Assembly (NCBI RefSeq): GCF_030463565.1
Contig: NC_134646.1
Location: forward strand, 16,830,001 to 16,894,000
Source of the DNA: Pelecanus crispus
Taxonomy: Eukaryota > Chordata > Aves > Pelecaniformes > Pelecanidae
Direction: 5' to 3'
Length of the DNA: 64,000 nt
The notes beneath the pieces were generated by a model, which saw nothing but the letters and a program-made list of their open reading frames with translations, had not been told where the DNA came from and made no database searches. The position numbers and the translations under genes are program-made. Below are positions 1 through 62,884 of the stretch, piece by piece. The stretch's first letter is position 1, and every line of letters starts with the position of its first letter.

Positions 1-2758
1 CGATCATCTGCTGTAAAGGTTCTGTATGAGATTATGATTCAATACAAAACACAATTCAGTGTCTGAAATTTCATTTTTAATGTCAGAATAACATCAAAAA
101 AGTACCTCTTTCTCCATATGCAGTCTTGCAAAAAAAAATGTATACCAGGGACTTGGTCCTTTCTAGTGATTTCTACATATATAACTGCTCATCTCTTATG
201 CACGTATGCACTTGCACATAAATAAATGTGCTTCCAGACAGACAATATTTCATCTTGCCTTCTAACCTCCTGCTGTCAAGGTATTTCCACAGAAAACTGT
301 ACACAAATAAAACTAACAGCTCCTCTTTCTCTGACTGCCAGAATAACGTAGGGGACTACTTCTGTAAAACCAAGCTGCTGGATTACTCTCCTTTTGCTCT
401 GTGAACAAGCACAACTGCGCAGCTTCTGCTGAGATTGCCTTTTCTGTCATATAACCTATTTGCACTAACTAAAGGATCTATAAGAAAAAACACAACCACA
501 GTTTTGATTTTAACTACATTAAAAATTATATATCTTGGACCTATTACTGGGGTCATCAAAAGCTTCTCAATTTAGTGCACAAAAAGGGAAATAAAAAGTT
601 TGAGTAACTCAACACAAAGTGCTAAGATACCCTGTGACCTCTGAAGTGCTCTTTTATTGTTTGGGCTTTTTTTTTCTGCTACCTGCTGTCATTAGGTGAG
701 ATTATAGATATACAGAAGATAAGTGTTGATGATCAAGAAAATCCTTATGTTTTAACATGGGCAAAGTTCTCGCTTGCCAGCAGGTTTGCCTGATTATGTT
801 CAATACCAGATATCTCTCAGTTAAATTTAAAGCCAAGAATTTCAGAAGATTCAGAACTGTTCTAAACCTCTACTGAAAAACTGGTGGAGTTCAATGAATT
901 AATTTTCAGTTGACGATAATTTGCAGTATTCTGAGGACTTTCTTTCCCCAAGTTTAGTTCACAAAATAGTTCTGTACAGTTCACGGATTTTTTTTTTTTT
1001 TTTTTAAGAACAAGCAAACAGTTTAAAAGCTTACCCACAAAAGAACAAAACATACGTAAGAGGTAAAAGGTTGACCTAGAGGATAAGTAATTTTATCTTG
1101 TTTTCCTATTAACAAAATTAAATTCAAACCCATTCTCTTTATTAAAGACATGTAGGCATAATAACACATCATAAACATCTTAACAGTCTTTAAACATAAC
1201 AGAATTGATATGCATAATTAAGTTTCATTAAGTATGGATTTAAAATATGTATTTCAGTTTTGCTTTTTATTCCCTTTAGACCAACACCTCCGACACTCAT
1301 ACACAATGTTTAGGCTGCCCCAAGCAATCAATAAGGATTTTGTAAAGGCTCTAACAAAACTCCATCTTAAAGCAGTTTGAAATATTCTTAAATGTAGAAA
1401 AAAATCAACAAAGAAAAAAGGATGTGTTCAGTGGAATCTAAGCAAGTTGCTGGATGTACTGAAAGTCGGAGATTCAGTACGTAGAGGTAGCTTGGGTACG
1501 GTAAGGGTACAGTAAGGATACTTGCAGTGTTCTGACTATTTAGCATTAACACAACCACAGTAAGTTACTGTCTGCTTGAACTCTTCCTATATATTTTTAA
1601 AAAAGCGAGCACTCCTTCTGGGCCTGTTGCTTTGCCATTGAAAACCAACAGAAAGAGTCATAGATTTCAGTGGGATTGGGATTAAGTCCTTATATAGTCT
1701 GGAAGTTCAGATTTATGGAAACAGGACAAAAAGAAACTGTCCTGAGTCCGGACTCTCCACTGCAAGCAGGGTTTTTAAGCCCAGACAAAGGAATTTTTTC
1801 CCATGTGGAACCAGTCACCGGTTAGCATGCTTAAGGAAGGGGAACCTTGACTTTGGCCCAAGAACACGCACGCTATTCTCTCCAATTGCCTCGCAGGTTG
1901 GCCTGTTGGTGGATCTGACTATGGTGTCCAGGGCTGCGCTGATCAGAACTGTGAGCTCACTGCCCGCTGCTCTTTGCACCCCTGGCTCGTGAGAGGAGAG
2001 CACAGCCCTGGGGGACACGGGCGGTGGACAGTGTCCCTCAGCCCTGCCGCCTGCCCACTGTGCAGAGCTTGATCCCCCTCCAGGGAATGAAAGAATTCAG
2101 CATGTTGACACCTCACGTACCTTTGTTACATGGTCATTTAATTGGTGATGACAATTCTGAACAAGGTGATGCTGTCAGCTGCCAGTCATTTCTCATACAG
2201 ATGGCAACAGAGCAGTGTTGCGCTGACCGACCATCAGGTAGAGCACCAATGATTGGTACCAGACTACTTTCCTGTCGTTCACAGGAATAACGGACTAGGA
2301 ATAACAGAGTAGGTAAACCAAACACATTTTTTTTTCACTAAGGCAAAAGGGTATGAATTTCATATGCCTATTGTCAGACAAAAGATCTTTAACTTGTGTA
2401 GATGGCTACAGCCTTATCAGAGCTACGATAATTTACATCTGCTGGAGATCTGCCCCCAGATGTTTGCACTCAGTTGCACCATTAACTGCGATGTTAACCA
2501 TGACACACATGAAACTTCTGCATTTATATCGATCCCAGTTTGACCTATTTTTTCGTTCTTTTTAATGTTTTAATGCACAATTGCCAGCACAGTTTTTGCA
2601 GATGGGTACACCTCAAGAGTCTGGACTAGGGTATACTTCTGAAATCTTAATCCTCTGGATAAGATGCAGTGCTGGCTATATATTTAAATATATGCCTGTG
2701 TTCCTTTCTCTTCAACCCTCCTCTTAGAAATAGTGTTTTGTATTCATTTTTATACAAG

Positions 2759-2764
2759 TTTATT
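2759..2764 (-). promoter_or_regulatory. Candidate SLC10A7 polyadenylation signal (AATAAA)
   Basis: This is the first canonical AATAAA on the minus strand after the stop codon, about 1.06 kb downstream. Variant ATTAAA hexamers occur earlier, at 3697-3692 and 2855-2850. No strong GU-rich downstream element is obvious, so this is a candidate only. Confidence 0.25.
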
Positions 2765-3695
2765 AAAAAGAGTAACATTTCATTTTTAAAAAAGTTGTGA
2801 CTGATTGTCAAATCAGCTGTGATAGCATTTCTGTTACTATAAGGATCCTTTTAATTGGCAAAAAAAAATAATTGTCAACTTTCTTGTCCTCACAAGCTAT
2901 TATTCATTACCAATGCAGCAATATAGAAAACATAGCTTGGCTTACTACAATGAAGGCTCTGTTTCAATATTAGCATCCTAAATTCTGTCACTGCAGATCT
3001 CTGTGCATTGTACCAGGGGAAGGAAAAGAAAAAGGAAAAACAAAAATTTGTGTTCTTCAGAGGTAAATTATAACAGATCTCCTAGCTGCAAACACAAATA
3101 CTTCACTCATAACCCAAGCACCAGACCATTTCTTTGAAGAAGCTTATGAGGCATTTAAGATATACAATGGCACAATATCATACAATGGAATTGAAAGAAT
3201 TTTCTTGAGAAACCATTAACTTTGAAGGAATGTCTAGACAACTGTGTCAACAAATGCAAATAATTCATGCTTTTCAGCTTCTATCCAATGGATGGCCCCA
3301 TGCTGAGTATACACAAACTCAGAAGAAAAAGGCATGTCACAGTCATATGACTAGGAAGTGTAACAGAGTCACACAGAAATTCAAGTCAATCTTGAAAAAA
3401 AAAAAAAAACCAAACCCTTCAGAAAGCTCTTCCCCAGGGTAAGCCAGCAGTGGGATAGGCTTCTGGTCATTTTGGCTAGTTTAAAACAGAGACTTACAGC
3501 CGGTGCACCCTGGCTTCAAAGCAGGGACAATGGAAGAAAGAGCTGTTAGTCATGACCATTCACTTGGTTAGAAAAATAAAAACTAAAGGACTCCAAAATA
3601 CTGTACAACCTCTTGCAGTAACCAACAAAGTGGCTTCTGGAAACAATGCTTTTGCCAAAAATGCATCTGTAAGGCACTTAACAGGTATCTTTTTA

Positions 3696-3714
3696 ATATA
3701 TATATATATATATA
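3696..3714. repeat. AT dinucleotide microsatellite in the 3' UTR
   Basis: A perfect 19-nt alternating A/T run lies about 110 nt past the stop codon in the transcript direction. It is likely length-polymorphic and could form a weak hairpin in the mRNA. Confidence 0.9.
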
Positions 3715-3825
3715 AAAATAAAATATGCACTGAAGCAACATTCACAAATACCCAGTTGTCTCAATTGTCTGTGTGTACAGTATAGTACATATATACATTC
3801 ACTGTGACACAGGCCATCTCCATAA

Positions 3826-53579
<49,754 letters not shown>

Positions 53580-56500
53580 CTAGAAGAAATAAATAAAAAA
53601 AGATGTGCGTTAGTCAGGGAAGCAGAACACTCTTTACTTCCTTGTACCTCAGTGCATGGAAATACACAAACAACATTCAACATCATGGAAATTGAGTGAC
53701 AAGAAGTTCAGCTTTGCTCTTCACTGTGTACGCTCTTTGACATCTGTATGTTGATCATTTTATAAACCATACTCAGTACAAAGTATCTTTTTTTACCTCT
53801 GGCTTTCCCCATTTTGCACCTAAGCCCCTCTATTCTAAAAGATTTGATATACAGAATAAATCAATTATTTTAAAAAACATATTAAAGCTCTCCCCTCACT
53901 ATGCCGTATCTTAACTCCACTAAGCTGCTCCTCCTCAGGGGGGAGACTTGCGATCAAGTCCCATGCTACCCAGTCCCAGGTCCTCTTCTGAGCAAAAGCC
54001 GCATCAACTGTGATGAATTAGGTGTCGTGACTGTATAATGTAAACTGATATTCCCCAAGGAAATGAGCTGAGATCTCAAAACTCATTTCACTTGATTAGA
54101 CTTTGCGTCTCACTGGTAGAAGGCAAGTCTTTCATCTAATTTAATCACACAGGACCACCTCAGCTTTCCACATCCCCCAGGCAGACACAAGCAAAAAGAT
54201 TTGTTGTCTTCACTGACAAGGAGCAGGTTTAAAGCTGATGATTGGACAAAATAGAGGATTTTAAGTTTCATGAGAGCAAATCTTAAAATGAGCTGTTTGG
54301 GTTGGGAGTTAACATGACATGCATCAGTTTCATAGCTGCAAATAGCAATTCCCCATCATCCTTCCTTCTGACTTCAATATTTTATTATTGCTCAATAAAA
54401 TGATTCTATCATTTAATGCATGCTAATTCACAAAGCTTGCTCAGAACTTCTCTAAGCCAAGACTATTCCTTCATCCAGATATGTCTCAAGAATTACTGGT
54501 CTTTCAGGTATTCACAAACCTTATTGTTTAAAGGACAAAAGTCCAAAACTTGCTCGCATCCATCTAAAAGGATGCTTATTTTCTGTTTCTTTTTAGCTCC
54601 AAGTGAAAAGCAATCGAACAAAAAAGTTGTCCCCTGCTTTTCATTTAACCTTGAGTAACACAACTTTATTTCAATCTTTTAGAAGCTAATATAAAGAAAA
54701 ACCTTATATGACTAATTTTGTATTTGCTTTCTAGGTCCGCAAAAAGTCTCACATCCAGACAGCCCATTAGGCAGAAAGTTCCTATTGTGCTCTTAAAACA
54801 AAATGCAACAAGTAAATGCCACAAATGATAGCAGACAAGATGGATTGAGGAGGCAACAGTTAAACTGTGCAACTTGAAGGCTCCGCAGAATTTAAAAACA
54901 TATTTTGAAATAAATAATATATGCCATATCTGACTGCCCCACAGCCTAGCTATCCATAATCATTTATCTTTTTGCAAATGTCACAGCTGAGATAGATCAT
55001 AAAAGACTAGAAAGAGAAGAAGTAGAAGCAATAAGAATTGCTTCAGGGAGTCACTGTTTACAGGGAGGCCTAGGCGAAAATGCGGGTAACAGTTATGAAG
55101 AAATATAGGTGTTCAAGTATATCAGCTATAGAAGAAGAAACAAAAGTTGAGGAAGGGAGAAGGCACTAAGAGCTGAACTGACACTTGTGTACAGTAGCAT
55201 CTATGATGCTTAGAACAGAAAACTGACGGTAAGATCTGTATAATGTAGATACAGCAGTCACTTCATCAGAATAACCAAACTCCAGCTTTTATGAACTACT
55301 ACTAAGAATACGTGAGCCAGACTTTCCCCTTCTTCTCCTTTCCCCACTAACAACTACACTGCACAGATCAAATATTACCAAGTGCCTGAGTATTCCCTAA
55401 GCATCCTGTAGTTTTGGGATGGCAGAACACCACTGCAGCAGGGTTCCACCTTCAGACCTTCGCATGAGCATGGATGGAGCAGGAGGCGATATACCAAAAG
55501 CATCCTGTACTCCAAATGAGCATTGAGTGCAGGGAGAAGAGAGCACACTGCCAGCTGGTGAATATAGCCAGCTCTCCCCTAAATCTGAAGGAACTCATTG
55601 ATTCAGCACCATTAGTCATTTCTTACGCGCTTCATGCCTCAGTACATTTCATAGCAATTTTACACGTTACAAAGAAATGCAAAGGTAAAAAAACCAAACC
55701 AAAACAACCTTCCCCTTTATCTTCTTGATAAACAAAGATGGTGTCCTTCCTCTTCAGGATGGGGCCTGTGACTTGGTATATATTTGCTTTAGAAGCTTGG
55801 TGATATTAACACAATGGGCAACAGCCACTGCTAATTCAAAGCATATAATGTCACAAAAGGAAAGTTTACCTCTGTGACAGTAACACTTTTTCATAATTCT
55901 GTAAGCAGAGAGGAAAAGAATCCTGGTATACATCATAAAAAGATTCCTGACTGAGCTTGTTGAAAATCTAGCATTCAAAAGGTCAATTCTAGCAATTCTT
56001 TACAGAATTTTGATATTAAACCTGGTGATCTTAATAATCAGAAGGAAGTTTCCTGTTGCCTCACCACAGAAAGGATTTACAAGGTTGAATTTTCCCATTT
56101 GCAACAGATACACAATTCCCTGGGAAGCTAAACAATTACCTGACAGAACAGACAAGTTCATATTAAAAAATAGATGCTGTTGCTGAATCAGAATAATTTG
56201 ATTTTAATGTTTTATTTTGATAAGGAGCACCAGTTTGAAAAACCACAGGAATTACATTAAAACCAAGGGGTTTTTTTCAGTCAGTAGTGCTGTGGTGACT
56301 GTGATGGTTTACGGGTGCAAGCAAGGCAAGATTTGCTAGGGGAGAGAACCTCTGTTATCAGACTGACTGATGGAGTTTGTAAAGAACAAACTTTGGGCGC
56401 ATGAAGCCCATTTCTATGTTACCTGAAAACACTGTCATGCTTTTATGTGCAAAAGCCCTTCTCTTTAGGTTTCTGTTCCAGATTTGAAGAAGGGTTTACA

Positions 56501-58306
56501 TGACTAAAGTATATCTGTCTAAAAAAAGGTATTAACTTTCCCTGCACACACTGCCTTCCTTCAACACACTACCTCTTTGTTAGAAACGTGCATAAGTGTT
56601 GTGTGATGCATGTCAATTTGTACGCACTAAAGAATAATATATAGAGCACATTGAGTCTAAAGCCTACTGATAGAAAATACAGACAATGATTTAGGTTTTG
56701 AAGGTAAAACCAAAATCTGATTCACTCAGAACAAAGAAGAGATGGAAGAAAACAGTTACTCTACGCGGTCCAGCTCATGCGCTAGCAGAGGCTTCACAAA
56801 GACGAGCAGATTCTGACGCTGGCAGTGTGGCTGCTTTCGAAGACTACGACAGACTGAAAAGCCCAAAGGAAGCTAAAAATTAAAATAAAGACTATCGTTT
56901 CTAAGTCCATTGGACACTAACACCAGAGAGGAAAAAGTAACTGAATTTGACTATGCTTTTCCCTGCCTTGCTTTCCAGGCAAGTGCTGTCAAATATATAG
57001 TGTATGGAGATAAACAGATTGTAGATTAGCACTTCCAGCAGAAGCTGAGCATCTGCCCTTGAGAATCCAAGGTCATTACACAGTTTTAGCGTCTTCGAAG
57101 TTCGGGTGGAGTGTTAAGCTTTCCAACTGCTGCCCACAATGGAGTCAAAGTTGTAAAGTGATTGCCGTTCGCTATCAGCAGAAAAACTTTCAAGAAATCC
57201 ATTTACACCTCTGATGTGAAAGACTGACTGAATATATTTCGATTTTAGTGGAAAGGGAAGAAAAAAAAATCTTAGCCTGACCTGAGACACTGATACAACA
57301 TAGGAGCTGGAATAGTCAGATACCTGTAAACACATTTCTTCTTACAGCAAAGATTATGAAACACGTCTTTTAAATTAAGAGAGTTTAAATACAGGCTTGT
57401 GTGTGCGAGCATGTACATAAACATACACTAACACCAAGGACATACTTAGAGATCCATTTAATTGTTATTTGCCTTGTATAGATAAAGATGTTAAGAGGTT
57501 TTCTATAGGTTTCATCTAGTACAGCATTGCTGTAGAGCAGCTATTAAAAGGGTGTTTATTCTCCAAAAGAATATGTAGAATCAATACATGTAATTGGCTG
57601 CCAAATCAGACAGCAAAAGGAAGTAACATAATGGATTTGAAACTACGATGGCAAATCATTAAGAAAGAAATTATGCAAATAGTAAGAGGAAGGTGGGCAC
57701 AGATCCAGAGGGACACATGGTAGAAGATGAGTAAGGATTATTGTAATGAGGCATGAAATACATGTGCACTTTGCTTCGTTTCTTTTACCCACAAATTTCC
57801 CATGCAATTTTTCTTCATTCTTACAGGTCATCAGTATGACACACATGTGGCAATTACTAGTGAAAAAAAACTTAACCAAAGTCACATCTGATTTGTCTTA
57901 AGAAGTAGGGCTAGAAAGAAAAAGAAAAAGTTTTTGTAATCAAGGTTCTGAACAAATGTGCATTTTCTGGAATCAATTATGTACTCGTGCTTAAATCTAC
58001 AGATGTTCTTGAATGTTTCATCAGAGCAGGACACAAAAGGAGCAAAAGTGTAATCAGTGTTATGTTATAAACTGAATAAAGGTTAGTAAAAAGTTAACTG
58101 GCCAGCATTTCCATTACTACTGATAGGGTAAGGTGCAAGAAAAATGGCTATGAACTCTGGATAATTTCATCAGAAGACAAGCGTGAATGAGAACTGAAAC
58201 TCAATCTTCATCTGTGTACAGCGGTATTTCTCACACGGTTTTATTTCAAGAATCACTGGCACTTTTTGGAAAAGAAAGAGCAGCAAAAAACCTCACCCTT
58301 CCCCCT

Positions 58307-58328
58307 CCCCCCCCCCCCCCCCCCCCCC
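58307..58328. repeat. C22 homopolymer (G22 in the transcript)
   Basis: An uninterrupted run of 22 C on the plus strand is preceded by further C-rich sequence (CCCTTCCCCCT). In the SLC10A7 transcript direction it is a G22 run, able to form G-quadruplexes. Runs like this are hard to sequence, so its exact length is doubtful. Confidence 0.95.
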
Positions 58329-59426
58329 AAATCTGTGCAGTTTTTCTGATTACAACATTAGAGATAGACTTTACCTTGAAACATTTATTATTTCTATTTC
58401 TTCTTCTGTCTTTTGTTTCCTTACTTTTGTGCTTGGAAGTGTGGGGGTTTTTAAAATTCTTTTTCTTTATTTTGTTTTTAACAAATTTCCAGACAACTTT
58501 ATAATGTTTTACATTTCAAAAAGAGAACCTTGCCTCTAGAAAAGTACTTCTAGGTCTGAATTAGGTATGTTCATGAGCAATAGACAGCTAGTACCAAAGT
58601 TCTGACAGAATACAGATAAACAGGTGTTCTCAAAAAATCTGGTACCATCACAAAGGAAAAAAAAGTGGGCTCTCCTAAAGGTCAAAAAGCTTATTGTTCA
58701 GTGTTCTCAAGAACATGATAGAGAAAAGACCACAACAGCACTCAAAGCCAACTCTCGGTCTATTCAAATGAAGGAGAACAGAAGAGGTGCAAAACACAGG
58801 CCTGTAGAAGTCTCCGACCATACATTCCTTTTCTGTCAGCTACTCCAGTGACATTGCTGGTTCTGAGAAGGCTTATAACAGCTGTAGGACTTCAAAACAA
58901 AATATGTAATTTAGCTCTTTGTTGTCCTGTTTTATATTAAATGACTGATCTGAATGCTGGGAAGAACAGAGGCTTATGAATTGATGCTTTTTAGGATGCT
59001 AAATACACCCATCCTCCCAACAACAAATAATAGGAAAATCTGAAAAGATATTGAAAAGGGCATGAAGTTAAATTCACACATTTTTGTTAAATTCATAAAC
59101 ACTGTACAACAACAAGGCAATGCACTGTAATACAAAATTGAAAATACAATTCTACTTAACCCTAATTCAACTATAATTATAAATAAGTACCACAACAATA
59201 GCTGCAACTCATCCAATTAGGCCAATATTGGATTTTAATAACAAACTGTAAAATTAGAAGCGCTATGTCAAAATGGATTTTGCTTTATCAGAGGGGACAA
59301 AATAAACCAGATTTCACATCAACCATGAGATTATGCATAGTACTTTGTGAATTGTTCCAGACACTGTACCACCTTTGTTCTGTGGTGTCAACCTAGTGGG
59401 ACCTCTACCTTGGGAAGGGAAATTTA

Positions 59427-59477
59427 AAAAAAAAACAAAAAAACAAACAAAAAACCACCACACAACCAAAAAAACCC
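59427..59477. repeat. A-rich low-complexity tract with AAAC and AACC motifs
   Basis: Long A runs broken by single C or CC, then AACC and CCACC motifs. Similar A/C-rich tracts occur near 7434-7470, 10139-10190 and 37200-37230. No transposon body is recognised next to this one. Confidence 0.7.
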
Positions 59478-59984
59478 CACCAACTTCAAAAGCATACTAG
59501 CATCAGATAATAGTAGAAATCAAAAGCATTTCCACTATTTGTTAATAATTACTAATGGCAGATGTTCCCTTCACACACATTCTATGCAAGTATGAAAATG
59601 AACTGGAATCAAAAGGAATGCAGGCAGACAGAATTTGTTTCTTCCAACACAACAGAACCTAGAAACTGAGAAATAAAGTGATCTGAACTGCTGGCAGTAA
59701 CACTACCACACTTGTCACAGATTGAGTGTTAAGAATAAAACCAAAAGGAGAAAGCATTTTTTTCAGTAAGGTTGAGGGGTGAGGTTCTAGTACTGGATTG
59801 AGAGTTAAGCCAAGAGTACGACAGGAGTATTTCAGAAAGGTAAAACGCCATGTAAGCCTAGTTTGCCTGGCTTCCCAGCAGAGGGCATCTTCAACACATC
59901 AGAAACTTTCTTCTTACACAGCAACAGAGTATTTCAGAACACAGTAGTAAGGACCCTGAAGTTTTAAAGCAACTATAAAAACTT

Positions 59985-60079
59985 CTTGGGTCTTTGCAGG
60001 TGATACTGGAATGATATTAACAGTTGGACTTGATGATCTTAAAGGTCTTTTCCAACCTAAATGATTCTATGATTCTATG
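59985..60079 (+). mobile_element. CR1 LINE 3' end, 5'-truncated
   Basis: The motif GTTGGACTTGATGATCTTAA followed by AGGTCTTTTCCAACCTAAAT and two ATTCTATG-type octamers is the conserved CR1 3' end and tail. The element is on the plus strand, antisense to SLC10A7, and only about 60-95 bp long, as usual for 5'-truncated CR1 copies. Its good preservation marks it as much younger than the CR1 at 22790-23720. The left limit is uncertain; 60021-60079 is secure. Confidence 0.92.
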
Positions 60080-62845
60080 CACAAAATACAACAGAAGTCT
60101 GAATCAGAGCTGGAAATGAGTGCTTCCATCAAACATTCTGAAACCTCATAACCTGTATTAGCAATATTTTTAAAATAACTAAATGAAATTCAATTAGATG
60201 GGAGCTGTCTGGCAGAGTGTGGAATAGCTCCTACAGTAGGTGGCGGAGTGCTGCTGGGGAACTGCTTCTGGCCATACTTCCCAAGTTCTGCAATTTCCTG
60301 CTACTGCAGCAGCTCCACAGCACTATGCGTGACCAAAGGAGATTTTGGTGGGCCTTTGCGCACATATCTGGAACGGGATCAAGCCATATTCCCCACTCAA
60401 ACTTGTAACAACTTCCTGCAACTTTTTGTTGTCTCTCTCGTGCAACATGTTCAAGTAATCTCTCTTGTTAACATCTTCAGTGCATTCAATGATACTGCCA
60501 AGCCTGTAGCTCCAACTGTTTCCCATTTCCTCTTCAGTTGCTTTTGCTGACCATCATTCCTGTCCTCAAGACTTTCTTCCTCTCCTTTACCTCCCACCTC
60601 AATAAGAATCTTTTAAAACTTCCTCATACGCACAATACTTTTCCTAATTCTGGCTCATTAAACCATTGTCTGTTCCTATCCAAATTTATTTCTCATGCAG
60701 TGTCAGCAGAGAACAAGATCAGTATAATTCTGTATGTCAGCATAGGAACTGCATTTATACACTGCCATTAGGTGGGCCTTCCCTAGAGGAGGCATAAAAG
60801 GGAGAAAGAAACTTCTCAATCATCCACACCCATGCGTATTTCAGAGCAATCCCCCTGTCTTTGCAAAAATCATTTTGACATAATCCTGTAATTTCGACAA
60901 TGCAGGCAGGTTCCCACACCATATAGCATGACCTTACTGGGACTGAGGAGGAAAGATGCACAGATTGTAGGATTAGGGTGTCTGCAGGTGTAAGCACGGC
61001 CCTTTCTTGATGAAGAGTTTGATGTATAATAAGGATATAATAAACTTACAGTTACATGTTTTGGGGTGTATGTTAAGTGCAAGGTATGTTAGTGCAGTGT
61101 TAAGGATGCACCACAATTTCTCCTTTGTTTTTTATGTAGAAAACAGAAATGCAGTAACATATACATTTTAGAAGAAAATTTATTTTTCCACCGAATTTTT
61201 ACGTCTGTTTTCTTGCAGAAGAAAGTTACAAAGGATCTACATTTCTCCTGTATTTGGGTCTGTGTTGAGTAACCTGCAAATACTAATGTTAATTACTAAG
61301 ACATTACTAGCAAAACGTGCCAGCCTCAGCACCTCTGCTATCACAAAACCCTTTGGCAATAGGAAAGGATGGCACACTAGATGGTGCTGTGGGACCTTCC
61401 AGGGAAAAGAACCTCCTAAAACAGAAGTTCTACTGTTAAATTAGCCCTAGAGTTGATTCTGTATTTTGAAACACATTAAAGAGTACTGAGTCACAACAAG
61501 AGAAACTAGAACCACAGAAATGGAAGGAATACACTAAAGCAAACATTCTGCTTTGACTGACACTGCTTTTTGGAATAGCAAAGTGCCCCTCTTCCACTGC
61601 AATGGCCCCTCACCTCTCCTTCCCAAAAAAAGAGAAAGCAGTTTTTATGCTCTACACCGGTCTTACTTTAAAGGGTTCTACATGTAAAACAATTGAAACA
61701 GCTATGTCCGAAGTCAGAGATCCAACAGAGCAAGGGGTCCCTTTTCTGTCCTTCCTTGTGAGCTGGACCTAATCACCCTCTAGCACTCAGTATTTTATTC
61801 TGCTGAATGTTTATAAATATTTTGACACAATAAGCTTTGAATTAACTAAACCGTGAATTCACTTTTCCTGCTGTGATAACCAGTTGCATGAAAGAAAACA
61901 GAAGTGTAAAGGAAAAATTACAGAAACCGCAAAGAAAAGCTATGACAAATACTACAGAAGCAGTTATAAGCAGTTATCAAAATCGATTCTACTTATTTTT
62001 CTATAGCTCTCCTTGTAACTGAAAACTATTTAAGTAGAACAGTTTCTGTACAAACACACCATCGATATATGAACCAAAGCACATTTCATTTTGTTAACAT
62101 AAAGACTATGTTTAGATAAACACCTATCTCCCTCATTTTTCTTCCAGCCAAGAACCTCAAACAGCGCAAGTATAAAACACTGTTTTATATAGGAGATTTT
62201 ATACAACCCCTCTTTGACATATGGAAGAAAATAAAAACTTTATATAAAGGGCAGGAGTGTTGTACCAATAAAAACCTATAAGGATTAATTATGAAACAGC
62301 AGTAGTAAAACATTTTCTTAGCATTGCAAAGGTCTCTTGGTGATCTACTATTCAGAAATACCACTTAAAACCTATCACTGAAGTGCTGGCATAATTCTCA
62401 CACCCACCCAAACTCTGGGTTTGGTCTGTGGTACCTATGAAATGAGATACCACCTCCCCGCCCCCACCAGTCAAACCAACAGCCTAGTTCATCTATAATT
62501 ATTGTTATAGATAAATTAGACAGCTTACATTGGTTTTGTCAGGAAAATGTCTCATCAGCCAAGGTGCTAACTACTCTCTGTAAGGTGAGAAGTGCCCTCC
62601 AAACCCCCCGGGGTAAATGATGCTCAGGACCATTCAGGATCATTTCCAAGTCTGCTGGAAAGTTATGCTATTAATAATTAGTTTGAGAGTGAGCTCACTC
62701 ATACATTCTTTTTTTCCTTTCGTCTAAGTGCTCTGAATTGTTTTACTAAAACGTATCACAAAGCTCATTCAATCTGTTTCCACTACTATTCCCAGATATG
62801 ATTTCCCCTCAGAACTGGGTATTTCAAAGGCCAAACCCAACCAAA

Positions 62846-62884
62846 ATGCACACACGCATGTGTGTGTGCGCACGCGTATACACA
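62846..62884. repeat. 39-nt alternating purine-pyrimidine tract (Z-DNA candidate)
   Basis: The tract reads ATGCACACACGCATGTGTGT and continues with GTGCGCACGCGTATACACA. Purines and pyrimidines alternate without a break for 39 nt, with GTGCGCACGCG in the centre, the composition most prone to left-handed DNA. The ACACGCATGTGT portion is also nearly palindromic. Confidence 0.9.

Larger units (their letters stand above)
1..3825 (-). other. SLC10A7 3' UTR and downstream DNA
   Basis: The 3' UTR begins at 3825 and runs toward lower coordinates. Where it ends cannot be settled from sequence. It first crosses an AT dinucleotide run (3696-3714). Minus-strand poly(A) hexamers include ATTAAA at 3697-3692 and AATAAA at 2764-2759. 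A T18 run lies at 988-1005 and an A15 run at 3395-3409. A GC-richer stretch at about 1815-2090 contains open frames on both strands without recognisable similarity. I see no exon of a neighbouring gene. Confidence 0.5.

Noticed and set aside
1955-2290. Plus-strand open frame near the left end as a last exon of a convergent gene
   Set aside because: Open over about 110 codons but without a recognisable motif, convincing acceptor or family match.
61300-61400. Possible upstream SLC10A7 exon
   Set aside because: Minus-strand reading gives IAKGF and then no family pattern; no acceptor and donor pair in the required phase.
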